Of a DNA stretch of 64,000 bases, positions 46,486-56,592 are shown in pieces. Under the pieces are notes generated by a model that was not told the origin of the DNA, did not search any database, and saw only the letters and a program-made list of their open reading frames with translations. Both the position numbers and the translations under genes were made by a program. The DNA is taken from NCBI RefSeq assembly GCF_026283945.1, contig NZ_JAPDPC010000001.1, forward strand, positions 2,480,001 through 2,544,000, written 5' to 3'. This DNA is from Dyella humicola. Its GTDB lineage: Bacteria; Pseudomonadota; Gammaproteobacteria; Xanthomonadales; Rhodanobacteraceae. Within the stretch, counting starts at the first letter, position 1; the number at the start of each line of letters is the position of its first letter.

Positions 46486-48452
46486 CTCGGGAGACGCTGA
46501 CTCGACGCCTGATGGACGCGCCGCAATGCGGCTGCCATCAGACGTCGAAGCAAGCGTTCGCGCAGGCTACCTGGCTGGGCGAGGCCCATGCGTTCCAGGG
46601 CTTCCTGCTCGCCATCGACGGCGGCACCCGGCCGCATCAGCGCAGCCACGATGCCGAGCTTGCCGTGCCACGTTCCGCTGGCTGCCTGCAGCCACTTGAG
46701 TGCGGGCAACAGGCGCTGCTCCACCTCGGTAAAGTCACTGCCGAACGGGAACGCCGGCAGCAAGCCCTTGCGCTGCCATGGCGCCAGGGCCTCGCGCAGA
46801 AATTCGGGCCGGTTGTTGCGCCAGCGTTCCGGAATCTGGAAGTCCGCCGCCAGCTTGCCGTGCGCTTTGGCCTCGGCGCAAAGCGCGTCGAGAAAGCGGG
46901 CATCGCTGATCGCCAGCATCGCCTCGATGCATTCGCTATCGGTCTTGCCGCGCAGGTCGGCAACCCCGTACTCGGTGACATACATGTCGCGCAGATGGCG
47001 CGGAATCGTGGTGTGACCGTAATTCCAGCGGATATTGGTTTCGACGCCAGCACGACCGCGCCGGGTGGAACGCAACAGCAGCACCGAACGGCCATCGGCC
47101 AGTTCATGCGCCATGGCCACGAAGTTGTACTGTCCACCCACGCCGCTCACGACCTCGCCATTCTCCAGCCCGTCGGAAACAGCCGAACCCAACAAGGTGG
47201 CCATCATGCAGGTATTGAAGAAGCGAGCGCCGCGGCGCTGCATGGATGCGAGCACCTGATGATCGCCATAGAGCTGGTTGACGTTGGACACGCGACACAT
47301 GTCGATGGCATCGGAATCCTCCGCTTCCATCGCGGCCAACCACTCGTATAGTTCGTGCGAACCCAGGAAAAACGCTCCCCTGAGATAGTGGCCGCCCGGT
47401 GTTTCGGGTGACAGTCGTCCACAGGCAGCGGCGCGCTCAAGCGCGATGTTGTCCCAGGCACGCCGCTTCAATATGCCGGCGCGCTGCAGGTGCATGAAGC
47501 CATCCATCACCATCTCGCTGGCGCCATACAAGCCAGCGCGAAACGGCGAGAGCCCGCCCATGCGCGCGGCCAGCGCATGGGTACCGCCACGGGGATCGAT
47601 GGCAACCAGCGCGCGGCGCCATGGCGTGTTGTCCAGTTGCCGCAACCGAAGCGCGTAGACCAGGGCATCCGACAACACGCCAATGCCGATCTGCAGGCAA
47701 CCGCCGTCCTTGACCAGCGCACTGGCATGCAGGCCCAAGGCGTATTCGGCGAGGTCGACCGGTTGGCGTGGCACGGCGAACAGTGGTGGCGAAGTTTCGG
47801 GGCAAAGCTCAAGGTCAAAATAGTCCTGAGCCACCTCGGCGTGCCCGCTTATGTAGGGTAAGCCCGGGTGCACCACTGCCACGCACACGGGGCGTGGCTT
47901 GCCGGCCTGCACCACCTGGTCGATGAAATCGAGCGTCAGGTCGGGGTTGCATGAAAGACTGTAACGCACGCCTTCCGCCGTCTCCCGCCGCGCCACCAGT
48001 TGCACCAGCAGGTTGATGTCCTGCACCGCGAGATCACGCGCAACCTGCGTGTAGTTTTGGCTGATGTAATTGCGCTGTGCCGTCGACGAGCCGAGCAGTG
48101 CGCCGGACTGCATATAGAACTCATGCACCGCCACGTTCGTGGGCAAGGCGTTGCGAGCCTGGTCGACCGCGTACTGCGGGTCCACCGCGTCGTCGCCGAA
48201 ATGTCGCGCCAGGAAAGGCCCGCTAAAGCGCGCCTCCAGGCCCGGTACCGGGTGCGGCCGGGTCAGCGACAGTGCGGTGTAGAGCGACAGCGAACGCGAC
48301 GTATCGGCCGTCGTCAGCTGGTAAAGCGCGTTCAGCAGGCCATGCGGCTTGCCCAGGCCGAGCGGTGCGGCAACGCGCAGATCAGGTCCCAGCCGTTCGG
48401 CAAGGTGGTGTGCGCAGGCCTCGGTGTCGGTATAGCAATGCTCTGGCGACAT
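46482..48452 (-). CDS. Acetyl-CoA hydrolase/transferase family protein
   Basis: The protein has 656 residues from the ATG before SPEHCYTDTEACAHHL; an ATG 12 codons upstream is possible and neither has a clear ribosome-binding site. The PLGLGKPHGLLNALYQ segment, GGCLQIGIGVLSDALVYALR, and the C-terminal GVGGQYNFVAMAHELADGRSVLLL and YVTEYGVADLRGKTDSE are typical of the CoA-transferase fold of acetyl-CoA hydrolases. It is longer than the 500-residue group because of extra N- and C-terminal parts. It presumably handles acyl-CoA and carboxylate exchange; the exact acyl group is unknown. Confidence 0.88.
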   Translation of the reverse strand: MSPEHCYTDTEACAHHLAERLGPDLRVAAPLGLGKPHGLLNALYQLTTADTSRSLSLYTALSLTRPHPVPGLEARFSGPFLARHFGDDAVDPQYAVDQARNALPTNVAVHEFYMQSGALLGSSTAQRNYISQNYTQVARDLAVQDINLLVQLVARRETAEGVRYSLSCNPDLTLDFIDQVVQAGKPRPVCVAVVHPGLPYISGHAEVAQDYFDLELCPETSPPLFAVPRQPVDLAEYALGLHASALVKDGGCLQIGIGVLSDALVYALRLRQLDNTPWRRALVAIDPRGGTHALAARMGGLSPFRAGLYGASEMVMDGFMHLQRAGILKRRAWDNIALERAAACGRLSPETPGGHYLRGAFFLGSHELYEWLAAMEAEDSDAIDMCRVSNVNQLYGDHQVLASMQRRGARFFNTCMMATLLGSAVSDGLENGEVVSGVGGQYNFVAMAHELADGRSVLLLRSTRRGRAGVETNIRWNYGHTTIPRHLRDMYVTEYGVADLRGKTDSECIEAMLAISDARFLDALCAEAKAHGKLAADFQIPERWRNNRPEFLREALAPWQRKGLLPAFPFGSDFTEVEQRLLPALKWLQAASGTWHGKLGIVAALMRPGAAVDGEQEALERMGLAQPGSLRERLLRRLMAAALRRVHQASSQRLPS

Positions 48453-48554
48453 GGAATGATCATGGCAGAAGGATCGAGGGAACGACATGCACGGGTCGTG
48501 TCGCGTATTCGTGACACTGTTCGGGTGAACATGATTTGAAGACAGCCGGCAACC

Positions 48555-50033
48555 ATGCCCTACACTCGCCCCATGACTACGACGCCGCCGCTTGCATCCG
48601 CACCCGCCCGTCTACTCGCCGAACAAGCTCTGAGCCGCGCCGCTGGCGCACCACTACTTGGCGGTAATTCAGTGGATCTGCTCATCGATGCCGCCGCCCA
48701 CTTCGAGGCATGGCTCGCTGCCATCCGCAGCGCCAGGCAGCGCGTGCTGTTGGAGAACTACATCGTCCGCGACGACGAGGTGGGACACGCCTTCCGTGAT
48801 GCGCTGGTCGAGTGTGCGCGGCGCGGCGTATACGTTGCGGTGATCTACGACTGGCTCGGTTGCAAGGGACAGTCCCGGGCCAGCTTCTGGACGCCACTGC
48901 GCAGCGCCGGCGGCCATGTACGCGTCTTCAATCCGATACGGCTAGGCCATCCGTTCGGCTGGATCAGTCGCGACCATCGCAAACTACTGGTGGTGGATGG
49001 CCGGCAGGGCTTTCTCTCCGGCGTATGCCTCAGCCAGAAATGGTTGGGCGATGCGACGCGCAAGGTGGCGCCATGGCGGGATACCGGCGTCGCTGTGCGC
49101 GGGCCGGCGGTAGCCGAACTGGAACATGCTTTTGCGGAAAGCTGGTCCAGCATCGGCCTGCCTTTGCCGCCACTCGCGCCGCCTGATCAGGTGACACCGA
49201 TCGGCTCGGTGGCCTTGCGCGTTATCGCCACACAGCCTGCCACGGCCGGCATGTATCGCCTCGACCAGCTGATTGCCGCGATGGCGCGCAAGACGCTCTG
49301 GCTTACCGACGCCTATTTCATCGGCGTCGCGCCTTATGTGCAGGCGCTCGCAGCGGCTGCCCGCGATGGCGTCGACGTGCGCTTGCTGGTTCCGGGCAGC
49401 AGCGACATCCCCTTGGTGGCCAACATGTCACGTTCGGGTTATCGACCGCTGCTCAAGGCGGGCATCCGCGTGTTCGAATGGAACGGCTCGATGCTGCATG
49501 CCAAGACCGCGGTGGCCGATGGCCAATGGGCGCGCGTCGGCTCGTCCAATCTCAACATCGCAAGCTGGCTGAGTAACCGCGAGATCGACGTGGCCGTCGA
49601 AGATGCCGACTTCGCCCAACGCCTTGCTTCCCAGTACGAACAGGACCTGGGCAAGGCGACCGAGATCGTGCTGGCTCCACGGCGCTGGAGCCGGCGCGCT
49701 GATCACGTGCAGAGCAGCACGGCGCGACCGCCCCGTCCGCGCCGTGCGGGCGGCAGCTCCGGGCGCGCCGCTGCGGGGGCTCTACGCATCGCCAATACCA
49801 TGGGCGCGGCGCTGACGGACCGGCGTGTGCTGGGCGATACCTCGACCGGCCCGCTAGTCGCTGGCGCACTGGTCCTGACCCTGCTGGCCGTGCTCGAGAT
49901 CGCCTGGCCCGCTGTCCTGGGCTGGCCGCTGGGCTTGCTCTGCGCCTGGTTCGCGATCAATTTCGGCGTTCGGGCCTGGCGCCTGCGCCGACGCTCCCGG
50001 CAGCGAGCGGCCGATGCCGACGAAGCCGCCTGA
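48555..50033 (+). CDS. Phospholipase D-family (cardiolipin synthase-like) protein
   Basis: The protein has 492 residues. Two HKD motifs are present: HRKLLVVDGRQGFLSG near residue 140 and LHAKTAVADGQWARVGSSN near 313. They form one active site for phosphatidyl transfer. RVLLENYIVRDDEVG and YVAVIYDWLGCKG are typical of ClsA/ClsB-like enzymes. The C-terminus carries two membrane helices (LVAGALVLTLLAVLEIAW and LGWPLGLLCAWFAINF) after an Arg-rich linker, unlike classic Cls, whose helices are N-terminal. An ATG six codons on is an alternative start. Confidence 0.9.
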   Translation: MPYTRPMTTTPPLASAPARLLAEQALSRAAGAPLLGGNSVDLLIDAAAHFEAWLAAIRSARQRVLLENYIVRDDEVGHAFRDALVECARRGVYVAVIYDWLGCKGQSRASFWTPLRSAGGHVRVFNPIRLGHPFGWISRDHRKLLVVDGRQGFLSGVCLSQKWLGDATRKVAPWRDTGVAVRGPAVAELEHAFAESWSSIGLPLPPLAPPDQVTPIGSVALRVIATQPATAGMYRLDQLIAAMARKTLWLTDAYFIGVAPYVQALAAAARDGVDVRLLVPGSSDIPLVANMSRSGYRPLLKAGIRVFEWNGSMLHAKTAVADGQWARVGSSNLNIASWLSNREIDVAVEDADFAQRLASQYEQDLGKATEIVLAPRRWSRRADHVQSSTARPPRPRRAGGSSGRAAAGALRIANTMGAALTDRRVLGDTSTGPLVAGALVLTLLAVLEIAWPAVLGWPLGLLCAWFAINFGVRAWRLRRRSRQRAADADEAA

Positions 50034-50160
50034 CCTGACCGCTATCGTTTATATTCAATGAATTAGGAAGACTGCCTCATGGCCAGACTATGCATGAGCG
50101 GGCAAGCGGATGTAATCCAAGCAATACCAGTCGGATGGTCCGTGCTAGGCTCGCGCCTCC

Positions 50161-51555
50161 ATGCACGCGTCCGACGACTACACGGCTGATCAAGGTGGCG
50201 CTCCACCGCGCCACATCCTGACCCCCAGCTCGCTCAACCGGCTGGTGCGCGATCTGCTGGAAGACGCGCTGCCGTTGATCTGGATCGAGGGCGAGCTGTC
50301 CAACGTGGCACGACCCGCGTCGGGGCATTTGTATTTCACGCTGAAGGACAGTGGCGCCCAGGTGCGCTGCGCGATGTTTCGCCCCAAGAGCGGCTGGCTG
50401 AAGTTCAAGCCCGTCGACGGCCTGCACGTGCTGGTGCGTGCCCGGGTTGGCCTGTATGAGCCGCGTGGCGAATTCCAGCTCGTCGCCGAGCATATGGAGC
50501 TGGCCGGCGAAGGCGCCTTGCAACGCGAGTTCGAACAGCTCAAAGCTCGACTCGATGCGGAAGGCTTGTTCGACCCCGCCCGCAAGCGTGCCCTGCCCCG
50601 TTATGCGCGCCGCATTGGTGTCATCACCTCCGCCACCGGCGCCGCCATCCGCGACGTGCTTAGCGTGATGTCGCGACGCTGGCCGCTGGCCGAGGTGGAC
50701 GTGCTGCCCGTGCCGGTTCAGGGGCGCGAGGCGCCGCCAGCCATGGTCAACATGCTGCGCCGGGCTTCGGCCAGCGGCCGCTACGATGTGTTGCTGCTGA
50801 CCCGTGGCGGTGGTTCGCTGGAAGACTTGTGGGCCTTCAACGACGAGCAGGTCGCCCGCGCCATTCACGCCAGCGCGGTGCCGGTGGTGTCGGCCGTTGG
50901 CCATGAGATCGACTTCAGCATCGCCGATTTCGTCGCCGACCTGCGCGCACCCACGCCGTCCGCTGCTGCCGAATTATTGGTGCCCGATGCGCTTGCCTTG
51001 CAGCGCCACTTGCAGCAACTGCAACAGCGCCTGATCACACTGGAACAGCGCCGACTGCAATCGCGTATTCAACGCGTCGATCACCTGTTTGCGCGCTTGC
51101 AGGCACAACGGCCGCAAGCGCGCCTGACCCGCGACCGCGAGCGATTGCAGCACCTGCAAAGGCGCCTGATTGGGATCCAACGCGAACAGACACAGAGCCG
51201 CCGCGCCACCTTGGACCGCGTGCACGCAAGCTTGCTGGCCCAGCATCCGCGCCTGCGCCTGCAACTGCTGCAACGCCGCGTGACGGAACTTCGCCAACGC
51301 CTGCGCCAGTCGGTCGAACGACGCCTCGAACGCGATCGCCTGACCCTGCAACAAGTCGGCCGCGCCATGCATGCGGTCAGTCCGCTTGCCACGCTGGAAC
51401 GCGGTTACGCCATTTTGTTCGATGCGGAAGGCAAGGTCCTGCGCTCGGCACAGCATGTCGAGCCAGGCACACCCTTGCGCGCGCGCCTCGCCGATGGTGA
51501 ATTGCCGCTCTCCGTCAGGGCACGCCCCGCAGGCGACGAGTCCATCGAGCCGTGA
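50161..51555 (+). CDS. xseA: Exodeoxyribonuclease VII large subunit
   Basis: The protein has 464 residues. With XseB it degrades single-stranded DNA in both directions. An N-terminal OB fold ([23 protein letters not shown], in part) precedes the catalytic region with [32 protein letters not shown] and [13 protein letters not shown] long Arg/Gln-rich coiled coil (about 270-410) follows, where the small subunit binds. It ends with [19 protein letters not shown]. No xseB is in the window. Confidence 0.97.
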   Translation: MHASDDYTADQGGAPPRHILTPSSLNRLVRDLLEDALPLIWIEGELSNVARPASGHLYFTLKDSGAQVRCAMFRPKSGWLKFKPVDGLHVLVRARVGLYEPRGEFQLVAEHMELAGEGALQREFEQLKARLDAEGLFDPARKRALPRYARRIGVITSATGAAIRDVLSVMSRRWPLAEVDVLPVPVQGREAPPAMVNMLRRASASGRYDVLLLTRGGGSLEDLWAFNDEQVARAIHASAVPVVSAVGHEIDFSIADFVADLRAPTPSAAAELLVPDALALQRHLQQLQQRLITLEQRRLQSRIQRVDHLFARLQAQRPQARLTRDRERLQHLQRRLIGIQREQTQSRRATLDRVHASLLAQHPRLRLQLLQRRVTELRQRLRQSVERRLERDRLTLQQVGRAMHAVSPLATLERGYAILFDAEGKVLRSAQHVEPGTPLRARLADGELPLSVRARPAGDESIEP

Positions 51556-51668
51556 GGCCGTCACGTCCACGACGCAAGCTTTGGCCCCACCCATTCAGAG
51601 CCCTCGCGCCTCACGTGGCGTGAACGATTTGTATCGCATCCTTCGCGCTTCCATCCGAGGAGCGCGGC

Positions 51669-53312
51669 ATGAAGGCAGCTGTACTGTTCGTCAAGGCACT
51701 GGAAGCGGAGGGCGTGCGCAGCATCTTTGGCGTGCCGGGTGAGGAAAACCTGGATCTGGTCGAAGCGCTGCGCGATTCGTCGATCCGCCTGATCGTCACC
51801 CGGCACGAACAGGCAGCGGGCTTCATGGCGGCCACCTGGGGCCGGCTCACCGGCGAAGCCGGCGTGGCGCTGTCCACCTTGGGGCCCGGTGCAACCAATT
51901 TGGTTACCGCGGCGGCGTATGCCCAGCTCGGCGCCATGCCGATGTTGATGATTACCGGACAAAAGCCCATCCGCGAAACCAAGCAAGGGCTTTTCCAGTT
52001 GGTCGACGTCGTCGACATGATGCAACCGTTGACCAAGTTCACCCGCCAGCTGGTGTCCGCGTCGACCATTCCTGCTCGCGTGCGCGAAGCCTTCCGCCGC
52101 GCAGAGGAGGAACGCCCGGGCGCGGTACATCTGGAGCTGCCCGAGGACATCGCCCGGGACCAGGTGGACGACCCGACCCTGTTGCCCACCGAGTACGCCC
52201 GCCGCCCTGCGCCGGATGATGCCGCGCTGGTGCAGGCCGCCGAGGCGATCAGCAACGCAAAGCATCCGATCCTGATGATCGGCGCCGCCGCCAACCGCCA
52301 ACGCACCACGGTGGCGCTACGCGCCTTCATCGACAAGCTGGGCATCCCGTTCTTTACCACCCAGATGGGCAAGGGCGTGATCGACGAGGACCATCCTCTC
52401 TGGCTTGGCAACGCGGCGCTCTCCGACGGCGATTTCGTGCATCGTGCCATTAGTGCGGCGGATGTGATCATCAATGTCGGCCACGACGTGGTGGAGAAGC
52501 CGCCGTTCTTCATGCAAAAGGGACGACGCACCGTCATCCACATCAACTTTTCCTCGGCCGAGGTGGACGCGGTCTACTTTCCACAGATCGAAGTCGTCGG
52601 CGATATTGCGCACACCGTGGAGCGGCTTACCGATGCACTGCAAGCGCAGGAGCATTGGGATTTCGCCTATTTCGATCGCGTGCGCGTGGCGTTCCACCAA
52701 CAATTGCGCGTCCACGCGGACGATCCCCGCTTCCCCATGCATCCGGTGCGCATCGTGGACGACACCCGCCGCTACATGCCGGACGATGGCGTGCTTTGCC
52801 TGGACAATGGCATGTACAAAATCTGGTACGCGCGCTATTACCGTGCGCGCCAGCCGAACACGATCCTGCTCGATAACGCGCTGGCTACCATGGGCGCCGG
52901 ACTGCCTTCGGCGATGGCTGCAAAAATGGTCTACCCCGAGCGCAAGGTCCTGGCCATCTGCGGCGACGGCGGCTTCATGATGAACGCGCAGGAGCTGGAA
53001 ACATGCGTGCGACTGAAGCTCGACCTGGTGATCCTGCTGCTGCGCGATGATGCGTACGGCATGATTCGCTGGAAGCAGGCGGAAATGGGTTTCACCGACT
53101 ACGGCATGGTGTTCGGCAACCCCGATTTCGTCGCCTTTGCCCAAGCACACGGCGCGCATGGACATCGTCCGGACAGCGCCGATGCCTTTCTTCCCACGCT
53201 CAAGCGCGCCTTCGACAGCGGCGGCGTGCACCTGATCGATCTGGTCATCGACTATTCCGACAACCACCCCATCCTCAACGAAGAGATCCGCCGGCTGAGT
53301 GCTGCCGTCTGA
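51669..53312 (+). CDS. Acetolactate synthase-like ThDP enzyme
   Basis: The protein has 547 residues. GVRSIFGVPGEENLDLVEAL and RHEQAAGFMAATWGRLTGEAG begin the pyrimidine-binding domain with its catalytic Glu. The ThDP-binding motif is CGDGGFMMNAQELETCVRL, then LLLRDDAYGMIRWKQ. No FAD-binding or regulatory subunit is nearby, so it resembles catabolic (AlsS-type) rather than biosynthetic enzymes. CGAGG precedes the start. The aldehyde dehydrogenase gene follows 16 bp later, so the product may be handed to it. The true keto-acid substrate is not known. Confidence 0.9.
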   Translation: MKAAVLFVKALEAEGVRSIFGVPGEENLDLVEALRDSSIRLIVTRHEQAAGFMAATWGRLTGEAGVALSTLGPGATNLVTAAAYAQLGAMPMLMITGQKPIRETKQGLFQLVDVVDMMQPLTKFTRQLVSASTIPARVREAFRRAEEERPGAVHLELPEDIARDQVDDPTLLPTEYARRPAPDDAALVQAAEAISNAKHPILMIGAAANRQRTTVALRAFIDKLGIPFFTTQMGKGVIDEDHPLWLGNAALSDGDFVHRAISAADVIINVGHDVVEKPPFFMQKGRRTVIHINFSSAEVDAVYFPQIEVVGDIAHTVERLTDALQAQEHWDFAYFDRVRVAFHQQLRVHADDPRFPMHPVRIVDDTRRYMPDDGVLCLDNGMYKIWYARYYRARQPNTILLDNALATMGAGLPSAMAAKMVYPERKVLAICGDGGFMMNAQELETCVRLKLDLVILLLRDDAYGMIRWKQAEMGFTDYGMVFGNPDFVAFAQAHGAHGHRPDSADAFLPTLKRAFDSGGVHLIDLVIDYSDNHPILNEEIRRLSAAV

Positions 53313-53328
53313 TCGAGCGGAGTCATGC

Positions 53329-54759
53329 ATGCTCGCGAAAAGCTATCCCTACTATCTCGCCAACCAGCCACAGACCTCGAAGGAAATGATGGATGTGCTG
53401 GACAAGTACAGCGGCAAGGTAGCCACGCGCGTGGCCGTACCGGATGCGAAAGCCACCGAAAAAGCCATCGCCGCCGCCGTGAAAGCCAGCGGCCCGATGC
53501 GTGAATTCAAACCCTGGGCGCGACAGCTGGTGCTGCAACACTGTGCCGATCGCTTCACGGAGCGACGTGAGGAGCTGGCCTATGCGCTGTGCGTGGAGGC
53601 TGGCAAACCGATCAAGGACTCCGATGGCGAAGTGACCCGCCTTATCGAAACGTTTCGCATCGCGGCCGAGGAAGCCGTGCGCGTCAACGGCGAGACCTTC
53701 AACATGGAGATCGCCCAACGCCTGAATGGCTATCACGGTTATACCAAGCGCGTACCGCTGGGGCCGGTGTCGTTTATCACGCCATTCAATTTTCCGCTGA
53801 ACCTGGTCGCCCACAAAGTTGCCCCAGCCATTGCTGCGGGTTGCCCCTTCGTACTCAAGCCGGCCGAGCGTACGCCCATCGGCGCGCTGATCATCGGCGA
53901 GGTGCTGGCCGAAACCGATTTGCCCAAGGGCGCATTCTCCGTGCTCAATCTGGACGGCAAGCACGCCGGCCCACTGGTGGAAGATCCGCGTTTCAAGCTG
54001 CTCTCCTTCACCGGCAGCCAGATCGGCTGGGACTTGAAAGCGCGGGCGGGCCACAAGAAGGTCACGTTGGAGTTGGGTGGCAATGCCGCCTGCATCGTCG
54101 ACGCCGACCAGGGACCGAAGCTGGACCGCGTCGTCGATCGGCTGGTGTTCGGCGCGTTCTATCAATCGGGCCAAAGCTGCATCAGTGTGCAGCGCATCTA
54201 CGCGCACGAGTCGGTCTACGACGAACTGAAAAAGCACCTGGTCGCTGCCGTCAAGAAACTCAAGGCCGGTGACCCGAAGAAAAAGGATACCTTCCTCGGC
54301 CCGATGATCGACGAGGTCGCGGCCGAGCGCCTGCACGGCTGGATCGAGGAAGCGCGCAAGGCCGGCGGCAAGGTGCTATGTGGCGGCAAGCGCAACGGCG
54401 CCATGCTGGAAGCGACCTTGATGGAAGACGTGCCTTCTGACAGCAAGGCCCATCGCAACGAAGCGTTCGGCCCGTTTGCCCTGCTGGCGCCGTATCGCAA
54501 GTTCGATGACGTGGTCGCAATGGTCAATGATTCGGACTATGGCCTGCAGGCCGGCATCTTCACCGACAGCCTTGACCATGCCATGCGCGCCTGGAACGAA
54601 CTGGAACAAGGTGGCGTGATCGTCAACGACGTGCCCAGTTTCCGCATGGACAGCATGCCCTACGGTGGCGCCAAGCTCTCGGGCATCGGTCGCGAAGGTG
54701 TGCGCTACGCGATCGAAGACATGACCGAGCTGCGTCTCATGGTGATGCGGGAGCTTTAA
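53329..54759 (+). CDS. Aldehyde dehydrogenase family protein
   Basis: The protein has 476 residues from the ATG with GGAG eight bases upstream. The NAD(P) site is FITPFNFPLNLVAHKVAPAI with FVLKPAERTP. The general base is in TLELGGNAA, the catalytic Cys in YQSGQSCISVQR, and the C-terminal NEAFGPFALLAPY and GGAKLSGIGREG are present. It oxidises an aldehyde to an acid or acyl derivative. It pairs with the acetolactate-synthase-like gene 16 bp upstream. The substrate is unknown. A strong hairpin lies downstream. Confidence 0.92.
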   Translation: MLAKSYPYYLANQPQTSKEMMDVLDKYSGKVATRVAVPDAKATEKAIAAAVKASGPMREFKPWARQLVLQHCADRFTERREELAYALCVEAGKPIKDSDGEVTRLIETFRIAAEEAVRVNGETFNMEIAQRLNGYHGYTKRVPLGPVSFITPFNFPLNLVAHKVAPAIAAGCPFVLKPAERTPIGALIIGEVLAETDLPKGAFSVLNLDGKHAGPLVEDPRFKLLSFTGSQIGWDLKARAGHKKVTLELGGNAACIVDADQGPKLDRVVDRLVFGAFYQSGQSCISVQRIYAHESVYDELKKHLVAAVKKLKAGDPKKKDTFLGPMIDEVAAERLHGWIEEARKAGGKVLCGGKRNGAMLEATLMEDVPSDSKAHRNEAFGPFALLAPYRKFDDVVAMVNDSDYGLQAGIFTDSLDHAMRAWNELEQGGVIVNDVPSFRMDSMPYGGAKLSGIGREGVRYAIEDMTELRLMVMREL

Positions 54760-54793
54760 ACGAGGCCCTCCCGCAAACCTGCTCACGATCCGC

Positions 54794-54825
54794 GAACGGC
54801 CGGATCACCTGTCGTCCGGCCGTTC
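54794..54825 (+). terminator. Strong hairpin after the aldehyde dehydrogenase gene
   Basis: A perfect 11-bp stem GAACGGCCGGA / TCCGGCCGTTC encloses a 10-nt loop, 35 bp after the stop codon. No T-run follows, so it may be a partial terminator or messenger end. Confidence 0.6.
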
Positions 54826-54937
54826 ATTGCCGCACCTCCACCTGGATTTCGCCGCACTCCATTCAACCTGCCCAGCTGTCACGTTGCTGTCTTGTGCAGT
54901 GCTTAGCTTCGGCCGGGCCGACCACGAGGGAATACCC

Positions 54938-56521
54938 ATGCAGACCGAAGCCGCCGCTGTCGCTGTCTCGCCTCGAAGTCAAGGTTCCGGCCGGGTCTTT
55001 GCCCTGCTCTTTGGCGCGATTTTGCTGGTCGGTGCCGGCTATGCCGGCCTGCATCTGGTCGACGATCTCTCCGTCGTCAAATCGCACGCGACCGCACCCT
55101 TCATCCTGCTTGGCGTCGCCCTGCTGATCGCGCTGGGCTTCGAGTTCGTCAACGGCTTCCATGACACGGCCAACGCCGTGGCCACGGTGATCTACACCAA
55201 CTCCATGCCGGCCAATATGGCGGTGATCTGGTCAGGTGTATTCAACTTCCTGGGCGTGCTGACCTCGTCCGGCGCGGTAGCGTTCACGGTGGTGTCGTTG
55301 TTACCGGTGGAGCTAATCCTGCAGGTCGGTGGCCACGCCGGCTTCGCGATGGTGTTCGCCCTGTTGCTGGCGGCCATCATCTGGAATCTCGGCACCTGGT
55401 ATTTCGGACTGCCGAACTCGTCCTCGCATACCTTGATCGGCTCGATCATCGGCGTGGGCCTGGCCAATCAGCTGATCGCGGAAAACACGGCCACCAGCGG
55501 CGTCGACTGGGGCGCCGCGATCAATGTGTTCAGGGGGCTTATCTTCTCGCCGATCGCCGGTTTTATTCTCGCCGGCCTGCTGATGTATCTGTTGAAGAGC
55601 CTGGTGAAAATTCCGGCGCTGTATCGCGCACCGGAAGGCAACAAGCCGCCGCCGTGGCCGATCCGCGCTCTGCTGGTGCTCACGTGCACCGGCGTGAGCT
55701 TCAGCCATGGTTCCAACGATGGCCAGAAAGGCATGGGTCTGATCATGCTGATCCTGATCGGCACGGTGCCTACGGCCTATGCCCTGAATGGCGCCGTCTC
55801 CGGCGGCCAGGTGAAGACCTTCCATGAGGTCTCGATGGAGACCCGCCAGGTGCTGAGTGGCCTGGGCGATACCACGCCTGTCGTTGGCGATCCGCGCGCG
55901 GTGATCACTACCGCTATCCAGCAGCATGCCCTGCTGCCCGGAACGGCACCGGCGCTGGCCGCGTTGATCGCCGAAATCGATCATCAAGTGGGCAACCGCC
56001 CCTCGCTGCGCTCCGTGCCGCAGGACCAGATGGGCAACGTGCGTAACGACATCTACCTGGCCAATACCGTCATCCCCCTGGTGCTGACGCAGCCGGGCTT
56101 GAGCACGGAGCAGACGGCCACGCTCACGACCTGGAAAGGCCTGGGCACCAAGGCCATCCAGTTCATTCCGCTGTGGGTAAAGGTGGCCGTGGCGCTCGCG
56201 CTGGGCCTGGGCACCATGGTGGGCTGGAAGCGCATCGTGGTGACGGTGGGCGAGAAGATCGGCAAGGAACACCTGACCTACGCGCAAGGCGCCTCCGCCG
56301 AGTTCGTCGCGATGGGCTTGATCCAGGCCGCCGACATGTATCACCTGCCCGTCAGTACCACGCATGTGCTCACCTCCGGCGTTGCCGGCACCATGGCCGC
56401 GAATGGCTCCGGCCTGCAATGGAGCACGGTGCGCAACTTGTTGATGGCATGGGTACTGACCCTGCCCGCTTCGATCTTGCTGGCCGGCGGCCTGTACATC
56501 GTCCTGCGCCATCTTTTTTAG
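54938..56521 (+). CDS. pitA: Inorganic phosphate transporter, PiT family
   Basis: The protein has 527 residues from the ATG with GAGGG seven bases upstream; 37 upstream codons are rejected. It has about ten helices in two halves. Both copies of the PiT signature are visible: FEFVNGFHDTANAVATVIYT and CTGVSFSHGSNDGQKGMGLI. FGLPNSSSHTLIGSIIGVGL and YHLPVSTTHVLTSGVAGTM form the matching second motif. It is a low-affinity, proton-driven uptake system for metal-phosphate. The central loop (about 300-400) is long and soluble. The symbol is by family. Confidence 0.93.
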   Translation: MQTEAAAVAVSPRSQGSGRVFALLFGAILLVGAGYAGLHLVDDLSVVKSHATAPFILLGVALLIALGFEFVNGFHDTANAVATVIYTNSMPANMAVIWSGVFNFLGVLTSSGAVAFTVVSLLPVELILQVGGHAGFAMVFALLLAAIIWNLGTWYFGLPNSSSHTLIGSIIGVGLANQLIAENTATSGVDWGAAINVFRGLIFSPIAGFILAGLLMYLLKSLVKIPALYRAPEGNKPPPWPIRALLVLTCTGVSFSHGSNDGQKGMGLIMLILIGTVPTAYALNGAVSGGQVKTFHEVSMETRQVLSGLGDTTPVVGDPRAVITTAIQQHALLPGTAPALAALIAEIDHQVGNRPSLRSVPQDQMGNVRNDIYLANTVIPLVLTQPGLSTEQTATLTTWKGLGTKAIQFIPLWVKVAVALALGLGTMVGWKRIVVTVGEKIGKEHLTYAQGASAEFVAMGLIQAADMYHLPVSTTHVLTSGVAGTMAANGSGLQWSTVRNLLMAWVLTLPASILLAGGLYIVLRHLF

Positions 56522-56529
56522 CCAGCCAC

Positions 56530-56560
56530 GCCGGCAGTCTCAGCTATTGAGACCGCCGGC
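56530..56560 (+). terminator. Hairpin after the phosphate transporter gene
   Basis: GCCGGC-A-GTCTCA pairs with TGAGAC-C-GCCGGC over 12 positions with one mismatch and a 5-nt loop, nine bases after the stop. There is no T-run. Confidence 0.5.
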
Positions 56561-56592
56561 CGTTGCAATGCGGGCTCCGACGGAGCCTGCTG

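Noticed and set aside
50080-50190. 36-codon frame between the phospholipase D-type gene and xseA
   Set aside because: It begins with an acceptable ribosome-binding site but runs into xseA out of frame and has no recognisable features.
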